Source: Isotricha intestinalis
Taxonomy: Eukaryota; Ciliophora; Litostomatea; Vestibuliferida; Isotrichidae
Length of the DNA stretch: 64,000 bases
NCBI GenBank assembly: GCA_023807065.1
Contig: JAJJLU010000332.1
Location: 62,001-126,000, forward strand
Direction of reading: 5' to 3'
Shown here in pieces: positions 20,735-31,503 of the stretch (within the stretch, counting starts at the first letter, position 1; each line of letters starts with the position of its first letter). The translations under genes and the position numbers were made by a program. The notes under the pieces were generated by a model that was not told the origin of the DNA, did no database searches, and worked only from the letters and a program-made list of their open reading frames with translations.

Positions 20735-21416
20735 TTAAAGTTGAAATCTTATTAAACTATTTAATATTCTTTTAAAAAAACAAATATTAGTGATTAAATT
20801 ATTATTAGCTTCTTGGACTTCTTCAGATCTAGTATAATAACAACCATATTCATGATCTTCTTCTAAAGTAATAATACATAAAACAGATATTTTAATATTA
20901 AAAAATTGAAAACAATTTTTAAACATTATTAAAACTATTTAAAAAATCAATAATAACTAATTCAGATCCAATTTGAATATTGAATATTAGAATATCTTCA
21001 TCATATTCTTTTTTTAGCATAAATTCTATATTACTAGAATCAAATTTTAATCCATAATGATTCATAAATTCATAAAGTAATTTACCTAAATTATTTTCAT
21101 TTACCGACACATCATTACAAAATCTTTTTTGGAAGAAAGAAATAATTATATAAACCATATGAAGATCTCCTCCTTTATATGAATCATTTAAATTTGCTAT
21201 ATTTAATAAATTTTGTAATATTAAAACTATAGGTTTCGAACTTTCATGTTGTTAAACAAAATTATTTACTAATTCAACAAATTGTAAACTAAAATGTTTT
21301 TCATTTTCCATTGATATTTCTATCTGTATATTATTATAATTTTCAGTTGAAATTAATTTTACTATTGGAGTATTTGTGTAATGTTTGTAAAGGATTGTTG
21401 TTATAATTAATTTCAT
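20735..21416 (-). pseudogene. Relic of a TRF4/PAPD5-type noncanonical poly(A) polymerase
   Basis: The reading from 21416 gives NTPIVKLIS, then IEISMENEKHFSLQFVELV, then IVLILQNLLNIANLNDSYKG with GGD, NENNLGKLLYEFMNHYGLKF and LVIIDFLN. In order these match the PIIKLTD, VDISFN, LVLKQFLLQRDLNEVFTGG, ENLGMLLVEFFELYGRNF and LVIEDPL blocks of TRF4/PAPD5 enzymes. The N-terminal nucleotidyltransferase half with the catalytic Asp residues is absent, and only 165 bases separate this start from the neighbouring relic. A TAA at 21252-21254 interrupts a homologous block. The apparent frame change near 20930 is explained by a phase-correct GT-AG intron at 20863-20935 (73 nt), after which DHEYGCYYTRSEEVQEA aligns with the DVGRSSYGAMQVKQAF block. 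It therefore looks like a 5'-truncated, stop-containing duplicate that kept an intron. Confidence 0.65.
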
Positions 21417-21580
21417 ATACTTTTATTTTTATTATTCTTTCAATCACAAATTTGATGTTAAATATATAATAAAGTTAAATATTGTTATTAAATATTATAT
21501 CATAAAGAAAAAATAATTCAAGTAAAAAAAAAAAGAAAAAAATAATAATAAAAAAATTGTATTAAAAAAAACTCAAAAAA

Positions 21581-22316
21581 ATGGAAAGTTCAAAAGGTCT
21601 AAATACAAATGTGAAAGAAACATAATTAAATTTACAAAGTGTATTTTCATCTGCAGAATTAGAAGAAAATTTACTTCATAAAACATTATTAATAGAGTTT
21701 AAACACTTACAAAAATTTTGTCCAAGTGGAATATATATATTACCTCAATTTGACAATATAGCAATTTGACATGGAGCAGTTTTAGTAAAAGATGGATATT
21801 ATAAAAATGGTATATTTAAATTTAAAATAAAAATATCAAATAAATATCCTAATGTTGAACCACAAGTTTTTTTTTTTCAAAAATATCTTATCCTTTAATT
21901 GTTTCAAATAGTATTTTAAATTTAAAAAAAAATTTCCTGTTTGGGAACCAGGAAAATGCTTTTTAGTTAAAGTCATTTATTACATTCAAGATATATTTTA
22001 TAATCCAATTTATTTTAATAAAAATCAGGGAAATTATGAATTAAGTAATCAAGAACAAAATAAAATTAGTAAATGTTTTGAAGAATCTATTAATAATTGC
22101 TATGTTAATGAAAAAAATTCAAGTATTCAATTTTCTAAAAAAGAATATTATCATCAATTAATTTTAGATAAATTATTAAAACAAACAAAGGAAATTTCTA
22201 CTTATGATAGAATTGAAGATTTCAAAAATTGTTTTATGAATAATTTTATGGAGTTAATTCAAAATGATGATTCTAAAAATGAAAATAATAAAAAGAGTAA
22301 AAAAAATAATTTTTAA
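21581..22316 (+). pseudogene. Relic of an AKTIP (FTS)-like ubiquitin E2-variant gene
   Basis: AKTIP/FTS is a catalytically dead E2-like subunit of the FTS-Hook-FHIP complex linking early endosomes to dynein. Homologous blocks read in order: LIEFKHLQKFCPSGIYILPQ, HGAVLVKDGYYKNGIFKFKI, KISNKYPNVEPQVFF, YPLIVSNSILNLKKNF, FPVWEPGKCFLVKVIYYIQD and SKKEYYHQLILDKLLKQ. The breaks are a TAA at 21623-21625, a TGA at 21767-21769 exactly where AKTIP has Trp before the FGV block, and frame changes at an 11-T run (21867-21877) and a 9-A run (21924-21932). Alternatively a 46-nt GT-AG segment at 21866-21911 would restore frame, but it would remove the conserved HPL-type strand, so homology favours indels. 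The C-terminal ~125 codons are open to the TAA at 22314. Homopolymer errors in the assembly could account for part of this. Confidence 0.65.
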
Positions 22317-22448
22317 TAATTACTCTTTTTATTTTAAATTGAAAAAATATATTTATTTTTACTAAAAGATAATTTTAAATATTATATTTATAAATTTATA
22401 AAATTTTTAAAAAATATTTTAAGTAAAATTAAATCTAAAAAATAATAA

Positions 22449-25400
22449 ATGGAATTATATAAAAATCAAATTGAAAGTCAAAATGCTTTTAATTATTTAA
22501 AATTTCTTCAAAAATTAATAGGAAAAGAATCTGCCACAAATGAAATGTGTAAATATATGAAATAATATATTTTAATAGTTATAAAAACAAGAGAACAAAT
22601 GTTTAAAAAATTTGAATCAGAAAGTAATAATCTTCATAATATAAAAATAAGAATTTTACATCAAAAAGAATCTTTAAAAAATTCAAAATTTAAAAAAAGT
22701 TTTCAATTAGAAAAAAATCCTAAAAAATATTTATCTTCAGCTTATACTTTTTATGATGATTTTTTAAATTTAATTAGAGAAAATCAAGATGCAGTTATAA
22801 ATATTATTATTGCTGCTTCAAAAGAAGAAATAAATCAATTATCTAATTTTTTTATTGATAATTTTTATGAAAATATTCTTTCTCCTAATTTTATTGAAGA
22901 TGAATTATTATATTTGATTTGGAAATTATTAAAAATAGAATTTGAATCAATTGAAAAAGAAGATGATTATATAAAATTTTTAAAAACTTCAAATATTTCA
23001 ATTTTGTTAAGTTATTTAAAAAATAAAAGTGATGTGCAAGAATTTTTTAATTTAACTTTTAAAAATGTTATAGAAGAAATTGAAAAATGTATTTTTAAAT
23101 GGAATTTTGAATCATTAAAAATATCAAATTCAATAGACAAAGATTTAAAAGAAAATGAAGAAATAAAAAATGAACAAAATTATCAAATTACACCAGAAGC
23201 AGATTATACTAGTCAATCAAGTAAATATTTATCTGATATAAATTATAAAGAATTAGAAAAATTAAAAAATGAAACAGATAATATATATATTAAAGAATTT
23301 TTAGATTTAGTTTTAAATAAAAACGAAACAGACGAAAATATTTATTCAAATTCTGTTTTTTTAGATAATTTATATAAAGTTCAATTTTCAGCTGAAGTTT
23401 TAAAAATTTATTCTAAAAATTTTATTGAAATTGCAAAAATCATTAAAATGATATTAAAAAACTTAATTAAAAATATACATTTATTTCCATATTCTTTAAA
23501 ATGTGTTTGTAAAATGATATATAAATTAGTTGAGAAAAAATTTAAAAATTGTAAATTGATAACAAAAAATAGATATATAAATCAATTTATTATTTTTAAT
23601 ATTTTAACAGAAGTATTCCTTTTTCCTGAAGAAGAATGTTTAATAAATAATATAATAATAACCAATGAAATAAAAGAAAATTTATTGCAAGTTCAATTTA
23701 TAATAAAACGACTTTTTAATTATGAATTATTTGATTCAAAAAAATTTCCAGAATATACTATATTTAATCAATTGTTTATTGAAATTATTCCACAAGTATT
23801 TGAATTTATGAATAAATTAATAAATATTAAATTTACTCCTTTTATAAATGATATTGTTGAAAATGATAAAGATATCATTTATAATTATTTTCAATATAAT
23901 TTAAACGAAAATTTATTTTATTCTTCATATTTTATTTCTTCTGAAGATTTATATTTACTTACAGAAATATCTCAAAAAATAAAAGAAATTCCTTTAAAAA
24001 ATGTTCAAAAAATAAAAAAATTTAAAGCCGTAATAAATAAAATAAAAAATTACAATGAAGAATTAAAAAATAATATAAAAAAAGATGAAAACGAAAAAAC
24101 AAAAAACTTTTTATCTTTTTCAAATATAGAATTATCACCAATGATGCAAGAATTAAATAACATATCACCAAAAGTAATATTTTCAAATCCAATTCCAAAA
24201 GATGAAAAAGATGTTTTAAAAAGTAATTTAATTAAAATAGAAAATTTTTTATGTTCATTATTATATAATTATAAAACTTTAAACATATCAGAATTTCCAG
24301 TTGGAAATTTAGATACAATAACAATAATAAAAGAATTAATTAAATTAATTAATTCAGGAAGTTTTCATTTAGATGAATCAATTCCTGCTGATTGGTATGC
24401 TGAAATTTTAATTAAAATGTTATCTGAATTACCTGAATATTATCAAGAAAATGATTTTAAAAATATTTTTATGACTATTGAAAAAGATTTAAATGATTCT
24501 ATCAATAAAATGAATATTGCTCCTTTTAATGAAGAACTTGAAAAATTAAAAAATATTAGAAAAAAAAAACAAACTTTAACTTTTATTCAAGAATCTTTAA
24601 TGCAAATTGAAATTCCTCAAAGAATTATAAATTTTATCAATTATCAAAAAATAAATATGAAAATTTATTTTAATTTTACAGAAGAAAAATTTGAAATAAG
24701 TCCTTATTATATAATTAATACAAATATACAATATGAAAAAAATATATCATCTTATCATATATGTGAAACAACAAAAGATTTTATAAATAAATTTCCTGAT
24801 TTAGGATATTTCAGTGAATATACAGGGAAAGATTTATTTGAATTTTTAAAAAAATTAGAAATAAATGAATATTTAAGAAAATATTTTTTAAGTTTAAAAT
24901 CATTTATATATGAATCATATAATTTAAAAGAAAAATCAATAGAATATAAGGAAAATTTTTATATAATGTTAAAAAATCATATATTTACATCATTATTTAA
25001 TAAAATATATCCGAATATAACAGATGATAATGATATATTAATATATCAAATGACAATAAAGCATTCTTGGGTAAAACTAGAACATACAATATCAAGAAAT
25101 AAACCTTATTTATTATATGATAATTTTTATTCTGATGTTAATAAATGTATGAAACAAATGGATTATGAAAAAAGTCCTGATAAAAAAAGAGAACAATTAG
25201 AAAAAATGGATAATATTATTCATAATATTATTGATTTTAATTCTGGTAAAAGTGGTGAAGTTATTGAAAGAGATGAAATATTACCTTTTTATTATTATAT
25301 TATTATTCATTGTCATCCTAATCGATTATCTTCTAATTTTAGATTTTTAACTTTGTTTTATAAAATTGAAGAAGATATGATTTTAGCTACTTTTGGTGCT

Positions 25401-25508
25401 GCTGTTAAAGGAATAAAAGAAATTAATTATAAATATTTTGAAAAAATAATGACTAAAGTTCAATATAATAAACTTTGTCAAGAAGCTACTGAAGGAAAAG
25501 AAAATTAA
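22449..25508 (+). CDS. RasGAP-VPS9 protein, GAPVD1/RAP6-like Rab5 exchange factor
   Basis: Likely a Rab5-family exchange factor with an N-terminal Ras-GAP domain, as in metazoan GAPVD1. Two exons (22449-22548 and 22579-25508) give 1009 aa. Residues ~65-430 are helical and RasGAP-like (LIRENQDAVINIIIAASKEE; FLDNLYKVQFSAEVLKIYSK; FTPFINDIVENDKDIIYNYF). The middle (~480-800) holds a long helical region. The C-terminus is a VPS9 domain: HSWVKLEHTISRNKPYLLYD, then RDEILPFYYYIIIHCHPNRL with SSNFRFLTLF and ILATFGAAVKGI, corresponding to the D-x-x-LP, NP-x-x-L-x-SN and L-x-AAV-x-F motifs. I did not find the RasGAP Arg finger with certainty. The open frame alone starts at 22599; the upstream ATG exon is joined by a 30-nt intron. 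Confidence 0.78.
22549..22578 (+). other. 30-nt intron in the RasGAP-VPS9 gene
   Basis: GTAAATATATG...ATATTTTAATAG contains an in-frame TGA and TAA. Removal at phase 1 links 33 coding-like codons from the ATG at 22449 (KFLQKLIGKESATNE) to the main frame. It shares the TTTAATAG end with PTEN intron 1. Confidence 0.7.
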
Positions 25509-25636
25509 AAATATTTTTTTAATAAATGTTTATTTATAATAGTTAAATCTTTATTTTAAAATATTTAGAATTAAACACAATACTATGTAAATAAATATTT
25601 TTTTTTCCTTTTTTTATGAATAATATATAATAAATT

Positions 25637-25963
25637 TTACTCTTTATCAATATCCATATTATTTTTTTCTTTTTTATTTGTGTTTTTTGCTTTTTTAGTT
25701 TTTGTTAATTTTTCATCTATATCTAATTTATTAAATTGAATTATAAAATTTTCTGTTAAATTTTCTCTTGAATAAGTTAAATTTTCCTTTGGTTTTGTTC
25801 TTTTTGTTTTTATGCCAGTATATCTCCTTCCTGTTGAATCTTTTGTTATTGTATATGCATTTGAAATTTTTTTTTTTTTATTTACTTGAAACATTTCATC
25901 TTCAAAATAATTATTAACTTTATCCTCTAAATTATTATTGTCTTTATCAAATGAAATATCCAT
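25637..25963 (-). CDS. Small basic orphan protein (108 aa)
   Basis: Not recognised. A polar, Lys/Asn/Thr-rich protein without membrane spans. The least degenerate part is the centre, SNAYTITKDSTGRRYTGIKT; it starts MDISFDKDNNN and ends NNMDIDKE. It lies tail-to-tail with the RasGAP-VPS9 gene, 128 bases away. Basic composition and small size would suit a nucleic-acid or ribosome-associated protein, but nothing specific shows this. It may be a lineage-specific gene. Confidence 0.5.
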   Translation of the reverse strand: MDISFDKDNNNLEDKVNNYFEDEMFQVNKKKKISNAYTITKDSTGRRYTGIKTKRTKPKENLTYSRENLTENFIIQFNKLDIDEKLTKTKKAKNTNKKEKNNMDIDKE

Positions 25964-27260
25964 TTTTATAAAATTTTATGTTATTTATTTAAATAATTAA
26001 ATATGAAATAAATAATAAATTTAAATAAAGATTCTTATTATAAAACAATTAAAATTTTAATAATTTTGTTTTCTGAAAATTTTATCGTCATAAATTTAAA
26101 CAATAATTATAAAAATGTAAATTATTAGGATTTTCTTAATATAAATTTCAAAAGACAATTAAATTTTTTCTTTATAAAATGAATTATATTATTTCATTTA
26201 TTAGGTGTTAATAAAAGTATAAATATTATAAAAAAATATTTTTTGAAATAGTATTATTATAAAATATTATTGTTAACTTTCATTAAATTGAAAGCTTCCC
26301 TTTTTTTAGATTTTTCTCTTGATTTATTATAAAAAATTTTATGAGAAAAATTATTTGATATTTTTATCACTTTGAGAATTTATAATTGAATTATCATTAG
26401 AATTATTATTGTTAATTTAAAATTCCCCAACCTAATAATAAAATTATTCTTTGTTTTTTTTATATATTTTTTAAATTCAAATTTTTTTGATTATAATTTT
26501 CTTTTCCACTATTTATTATAATGCAGAATTTATTTTACATTTTTTGATTTTTCTTTTTTCTTTCTTATCTTTTTTAATCCATTTTTTTATACTTATTATT
26601 AGATAAAAAATTAAAAAAAATTTCACTTAAAAATTGAAATATTGAAGTGTACTATTAATTTTAAACTTTATTGATTTTTCTCATATTAATACTCTTTAAC
26701 AAGAAATATTATATATTAGATTTATGATTGTTCATAGTTTTTACATTAAGCTTTAATTATATCTCTGATGAAATAAATTTTTAAAATTTATTCAACCATT
26801 TAATATTAAAATTCTCAAACTAAATGACATTTTAGGAATTTTTATTCTTTTCATTATTATATAAAATTTTGTGTAAATATAATTTATATAAACTTCATTT
26901 AATTCCAAAATTTATTTAATTTTCAAAATTTAATATTTCATTAAATTACTAGAAAATAATTCAGATAAATTTTATCTTATAAAAAAGTATATGATTTTCT
27001 CTTCCTTTTTAATTGTAATATAATTTAAAAGATTAAAATTTCTTTATTATTAAAATATGATTATCTACATAAAAAATCTATTTTAACATTGATTTTTTTT
27101 AATATAAATAAAAAAATTATTAAAAAAATGTACAAATGAAGTTAATTATTTGTTTTTTTTAAATATGCATATTCCTTTTTATGATGATTTTCTAATAAAT
27201 TTAATTAAATTTCAAAAATTTAATATTTAGGGGATATAAATTTATTAATTTAAAACACTA
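25964..27260. other. 1.3-kb spacer before the GH32 cluster
   Basis: No coding-like frame on either strand. The sequence is A/T rich with mixed T-runs and A-runs. It is clearly longer than the usual 100-300 base gaps here and marks the left edge of the GH32 block. The last 30 bases before the ATG at 27261 hold the short leader of that gene. Confidence 0.55.
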
Positions 27261-29150
27261 ATGATGTTTCAAACAACAAAGCTTCTTATTGTCCTTGCAT
27301 TGTTTGCATTAGTCAAAAATGACAAAAATGAAGGTATTCCTAAATATTCAAAAATAAGAACTAAATATGGAAATCATACAATAAATAGACCATTATTTCA
27401 TTTCACTCCTGAATTTGGTTGGATGAATGATCCAAATGGTTGTTGGTATGATAAAATAGATAAAGTTTATCATATTTATTACCAATATAATCCAAATGAT
27501 ACTATATGGGGAATGCCCTTATATTGGGGACATGCTTCATCAAAAGATTTGTTAAATTGGACTCACCATGACATTGCTATTAGAGCTCCTGATTGGGCTG
27601 GTGCTTATTCTGGTTCTATGTTTATTGATGATGAATGCGTTGCCAATCAATGGTTTCCTAATGAGACTAAATGTAATGATAATAATAAATATAAAAATAC
27701 AATTGCTGCTTGGACTTGGAATGATAAAGATTGGTATGAATATCAATGTTTAAGTTATTCTATAGATGGTGGAATGACATTTACCACTCCTGATAATGAT
27801 TATTGTCCACTTATTGATGAAAAAGAAAAAGTACAAGTAGAAGGAGTAGAACAAGAAGTAAGTAGTAAACAATTTAGAGATCCTCAAGTAGTTAAATATG
27901 GTTCAAAACAATATATTATGAGTATTGCAAAATCCCATGAATATAGTATTCATTTTTATGAATCAACTAATTTAGCTGAATGGAAAGAAGCAGGTGGATT
28001 TACTTTATATGGTTATCTAGGTTTCCAATATGAATGTCCTAATTTAATTAAATTAAAGAATGAGCTTCCAGAAGATGGTGAAGCTAATTCATATTGGGTC
28101 CTTTTCATTTCCATTAACCCAGGTTCTCAACAAGGAGGATCATCAACTGAATATTTCTTTGGTCAATATACATTTGGTACAGCTGAAGGTGTAGATCCAT
28201 ATATAGCAAGTTTCTATTATAATACGTTAATGGATCAAGGAAAAGATTTTTATGCCATGCAAATAATGTATGTTCCACCAACTGAAACTGAATTAACTAA
28301 TGGATTTAATTCTGGTATTGGTATTACATGGGCATCAAATTGGCAATATACAAAAGTAGTTCCAACTGATCCATGGAGATCTTCAATGGCAATTCCAAGA
28401 AGAATTAAATTAGGACATTATAATCCTACTGGTTCAACACCTCTTTTGTATGTTTTATCAAAAGCTCTTCTTGATGAAGATGATATGGAGGAGCCTAATC
28501 CAGAAATTTCCACAAGATTTGATGAACCATTACCAGAAGAATTTAAAACTGTTAATAAATCAGGAGAAATTTATACAATTCCAGGTAATGCTTTTGGTGC
28601 TCTTGAACTTTATATTGAATTCGTATCTTGTGATGCTTATACTGATCATGCTCCTGGTGTTATTACTTTCTTCTTAAGAGGTGGTACAATTCCAGAAGAA
28701 TATTTAAGAATTGGTTATAATCAAAAAGCTGATGCTTTCTTCTTAGATAGAGGAAATACTAAAGTTCAATGGGTTCATGATAATCCATTCTTTACTGATA
28801 AATTAACAATGACTGTTTATGGAACTGCTTTAACTAGTACACAAACTGGAATCTTTAAATCTACTTATGATCCAGTAAATAACAAATATAACCAAGATTT
28901 TAGTGGCAATTGTACAGAATCTAAATTTACTGCTCATATTATTGTTGACAGAAATATAGTTGAAGTTTTCTTCAATGAAGATGAAAAAGGATATAGTGCT
29001 ATTACTTCAACAAATACTTTCTTCTTTAGTGGAGGTAACTTCATTACAGATGTTTTAGTGACTTATAATTCAGGAGGTCAAAATGGTGATAAAGGTTTTA
29101 ATAATATAAAAATAAAAGGCAGACATCTTAATTTAAAAGAATCTTCTTAA
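27261..29150 (+). CDS. GH32 invertase-type beta-fructofuranosidase (copy 1)
   Basis: Hydrolyses sucrose or fructan ends. A signal peptide (about 1-20, TTKLLIVLALFALVKN) leads to the beta-propeller: WMNDPNG with nucleophile Asp57, RDP with transition-state Asp207, and YECP with acid/base Glu258. Family blocks YYQYNPNDTIWG, ISINPGSQQGGSSTEYFFG, GKDFYAMQI, ITWASNWQYTK, DPWRSSMAIPRR and the C-terminal sandwich block HIIVDRNIVEVFFNED are all present and follow the yeast SUC2 type. All three catalytic residues are kept, so it should be active. Length 629 aa is slightly above SUC2. After the TAA an in-frame stretch of 10 codons (29151-29180) is rich in Thr, Asp and Ser, so an older, longer C-terminus is possible. 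Base composition is GC-richer than the neighbours (one 60-base line at 28381 has 20 G/C). Confidence 0.95.
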   Translation: MMFQTTKLLIVLALFALVKNDKNEGIPKYSKIRTKYGNHTINRPLFHFTPEFGWMNDPNGCWYDKIDKVYHIYYQYNPNDTIWGMPLYWGHASSKDLLNWTHHDIAIRAPDWAGAYSGSMFIDDECVANQWFPNETKCNDNNKYKNTIAAWTWNDKDWYEYQCLSYSIDGGMTFTTPDNDYCPLIDEKEKVQVEGVEQEVSSKQFRDPQVVKYGSKQYIMSIAKSHEYSIHFYESTNLAEWKEAGGFTLYGYLGFQYECPNLIKLKNELPEDGEANSYWVLFISINPGSQQGGSSTEYFFGQYTFGTAEGVDPYIASFYYNTLMDQGKDFYAMQIMYVPPTETELTNGFNSGIGITWASNWQYTKVVPTDPWRSSMAIPRRIKLGHYNPTGSTPLLYVLSKALLDEDDMEEPNPEISTRFDEPLPEEFKTVNKSGEIYTIPGNAFGALELYIEFVSCDAYTDHAPGVITFFLRGGTIPEEYLRIGYNQKADAFFLDRGNTKVQWVHDNPFFTDKLTMTVYGTALTSTQTGIFKSTYDPVNNKYNQDFSGNCTESKFTAHIIVDRNIVEVFFNEDEKGYSAITSTNTFFFSGGNFITDVLVTYNSGGQNGDKGFNNIKIKGRHLNLKESS

Positions 29151-29739
29151 GACACTACTGATGATACTAATGGTGAATCATAAAAATAAATAAATTAAGG
29201 TAATATGATAATAACATAATTGTTTAATTTTTCTTTTTTTAAATGAAATTTTTTAAATGTTCTTTATAATTAATTTAATAACTCATTTAAATATTTATAT
29301 ATTTTGGGTTTTTATTAATAATTTTTTTCTTATTGTTAACTAATAATTTTGGATTCAAAAAATTATTATTTAAAGAATATATTGTTTGATAAAATTGCAA
29401 AATATAATAAATAGAAATACATTAAATCTTTGAATATATATTTTGCAAAATTTAAAATAAAAATATTTAAAAATCATCTTCAAATTAATAAATTGAAAAA
29501 TGAGTAAAAATATAATATATTGAAATGTTGGACTTATTATTAATACAAAAAAATTTTAAATCAAGATTTGATTTCAAAAAAAATTTTAACATAAATTTAT
29601 TTTCTTACAATTTTAATTATATTTGAAAAAAAAAATACAACAATTAATATTTAAACTTTAAAAAAATTATACCTCAAAAAATTCAATTTTATACATAAAA
29701 ATATTAATTTAGGTTCAATGATATTAAAATTTATTTATC
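29151..29739. other. Spacer between convergent GH32 genes
   Basis: The first 33 bases continue the GH32 copy 1 frame past its TAA to a second TAA at 29181-29183. The remainder is A/T-rich sequence with no coding-like frame and should contain the 3' ends of copies 1 and 2. Confidence 0.5.
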
Positions 29740-31503
29740 TTATGCAGTATCAAAGCCTTTGTCTTTTTCTCCATCAGTACCAAGAACTTGTCTAACTTTG
29801 AAATCAAAAGTAAAAGGTTCATAATATTTATTTTTAGTGAAATCGTAGTCAATTTTATTAAGAGTAAGATCAACAGAACTAATCCAATTACCGCCAGTCA
29901 TAAAGAAAGTATTAGTAGAAACTTGGTATCCCTCATTGAAATATAATTCAACAATATTTCTATCAATAAAACCATGAACATAATAAGTTTTTACAGAACC
30001 ATCTTCTGATTTGCTTTGAGGTTGAATATGAACTGATAATTTATCAGTGAAGAATGGATTATCATGAACCCAATCTACATTTGTATGTCCTCTATCTACA
30101 AAGAAGGCTCCTGCTTCTCCTTCGTATCCAAGTCTTAAATATTCATCTGGAATTATATAACCTTTGAAATCAAGATAAAAGTGAGCTGGGTTTACTTTTG
30201 TCCATTGGTTATCTGTTACTGTGAATGTTAATTTAAATTCTACTGCTCCATTCACTTGTTCTGATATATCTATTGTATGTTTTGGATAAAATGGATTTAA
30301 TTTGAAATTTTCATCAGTTGATTTGACAGAATATAATTTTCCATAACGTAAATTTCCTTTATTTTTATATGATGTTACTGGTTCTGATCTTATAAAAGCA
30401 ATTTTTGTACCCGGAGCTGATTCAAAATCATCTAATGTCATTCTTCTAACAAGAGACATTGATGACCTCCAATTATCAGTTGGAACATTTCCACTATATT
30501 GCCAATTTGATGTCCATGCTATACCATAAATACTTCCTGAGTCATCAGGGGAGTTAAAGAATATTTGTAAAGCATAGAAATCTTTTCCATAATCAATTGG
30601 AGCTGCATAATTTTTAATTGGAGTAAATTTTTCTCCATCGAAATTACCAATGAAATATTGAGTAGATGAACCTCCTTGTAATGAACCTGGGTTAATAGAT
30701 ATGAAAAGTACCCAAAGATAAGCATTATCCTGAACTGAAGTACTCCATGGTGCTGTTGATCCATTATATTTCATTTTTGCTAAATTAGGGCATTCATATT
30801 GATAACCTAAATAACCATATAAAGAGAAAGCTCCAGCAACTTTCCAATTTTTTAAATTAGTAGATGTATAAAATTGAATTTTATATTGATGAGATTTAGC
30901 AACTGACATAACCCAATGTTTATTTTCATATCTAATAACTTGTGGATCTCTAAATTGTTTTGAATTCATAGCAATAACAGGATTCATTCTATAATGTTTA
31001 AATTTAGAACCACCATCAAGTGAAAAACTAATACATTGAGTTTCAATCCAATCATCAGCATTGAAAGTCCAAATAGCAACAACTCTTTTTGATTTAGGTA
31101 ATTGAGCTTCATTTAGTGCACCAAAGAAACCAGAAGTATTATCTTCATCAACAACTGCAGATCCAGAATAAGCTCCTGATTTATCATTAAAAGGACTAAC
31201 AGCAACATCTTCATCATGTTCCCAAGTTATTAAATCTTTTGAAGTTGCATGTCCCCAATAAAGAGGTAAAGCCCAAACTGTTCCATTGGGATTATATTGG
31301 TAATATAAATGCCATATATCTTCTGCGTTTTCACCTTCACCTATTTCATGCCATAATCCATTTGGATCATTCATCCAACCATATTGAGGTGTAAAATGGA
31401 ATATTGGTCTATTTAAAGAATTTGTAGGTTTTTCTATTTTAGGCTTTGCTTGAAGGGTTATGACTAATAATAATGATATGATGATTAATGATGGAAGCTT
31501 CAT
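29740..31503 (-). CDS. GH32 invertase-type beta-fructofuranosidase (copy 2)
   Basis: The same enzyme family, on the opposite strand and convergent with copy 1. Signal peptide ~1-19 (LIIISLLLVITLQA). Catalytic residues: Asp46 in WMNDPNG, Asp186 in RDP, Glu237 in YECP. It is the copy closest to yeast SUC2: GIAWTSNWQYSGNVPTDNWR, RSSMSLVRRMTL, PDEYLRLGYEGEAGAFFVDR, HDNPFFTDKLSV, HGFIDRNIVELYFNEGYQV. Length 587 aa with a complete C-terminal beta-sandwich. It ends DKGFDTA without an ER-retention or membrane signal, so it is probably secreted or lysosomal. Whether it prefers sucrose, inulin or levan cannot be read from the sequence. Codon use is again GC-richer than the surroundings. Confidence 0.95.
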   Translation of the reverse strand: MKLPSLIIISLLLVITLQAKPKIEKPTNSLNRPIFHFTPQYGWMNDPNGLWHEIGEGENAEDIWHLYYQYNPNGTVWALPLYWGHATSKDLITWEHDEDVAVSPFNDKSGAYSGSAVVDEDNTSGFFGALNEAQLPKSKRVVAIWTFNADDWIETQCISFSLDGGSKFKHYRMNPVIAMNSKQFRDPQVIRYENKHWVMSVAKSHQYKIQFYTSTNLKNWKVAGAFSLYGYLGYQYECPNLAKMKYNGSTAPWSTSVQDNAYLWVLFISINPGSLQGGSSTQYFIGNFDGEKFTPIKNYAAPIDYGKDFYALQIFFNSPDDSGSIYGIAWTSNWQYSGNVPTDNWRSSMSLVRRMTLDDFESAPGTKIAFIRSEPVTSYKNKGNLRYGKLYSVKSTDENFKLNPFYPKHTIDISEQVNGAVEFKLTFTVTDNQWTKVNPAHFYLDFKGYIIPDEYLRLGYEGEAGAFFVDRGHTNVDWVHDNPFFTDKLSVHIQPQSKSEDGSVKTYYVHGFIDRNIVELYFNEGYQVSTNTFFMTGGNWISSVDLTLNKIDYDFTKNKYYEPFTFDFKVRQVLGTDGEKDKGFDTA

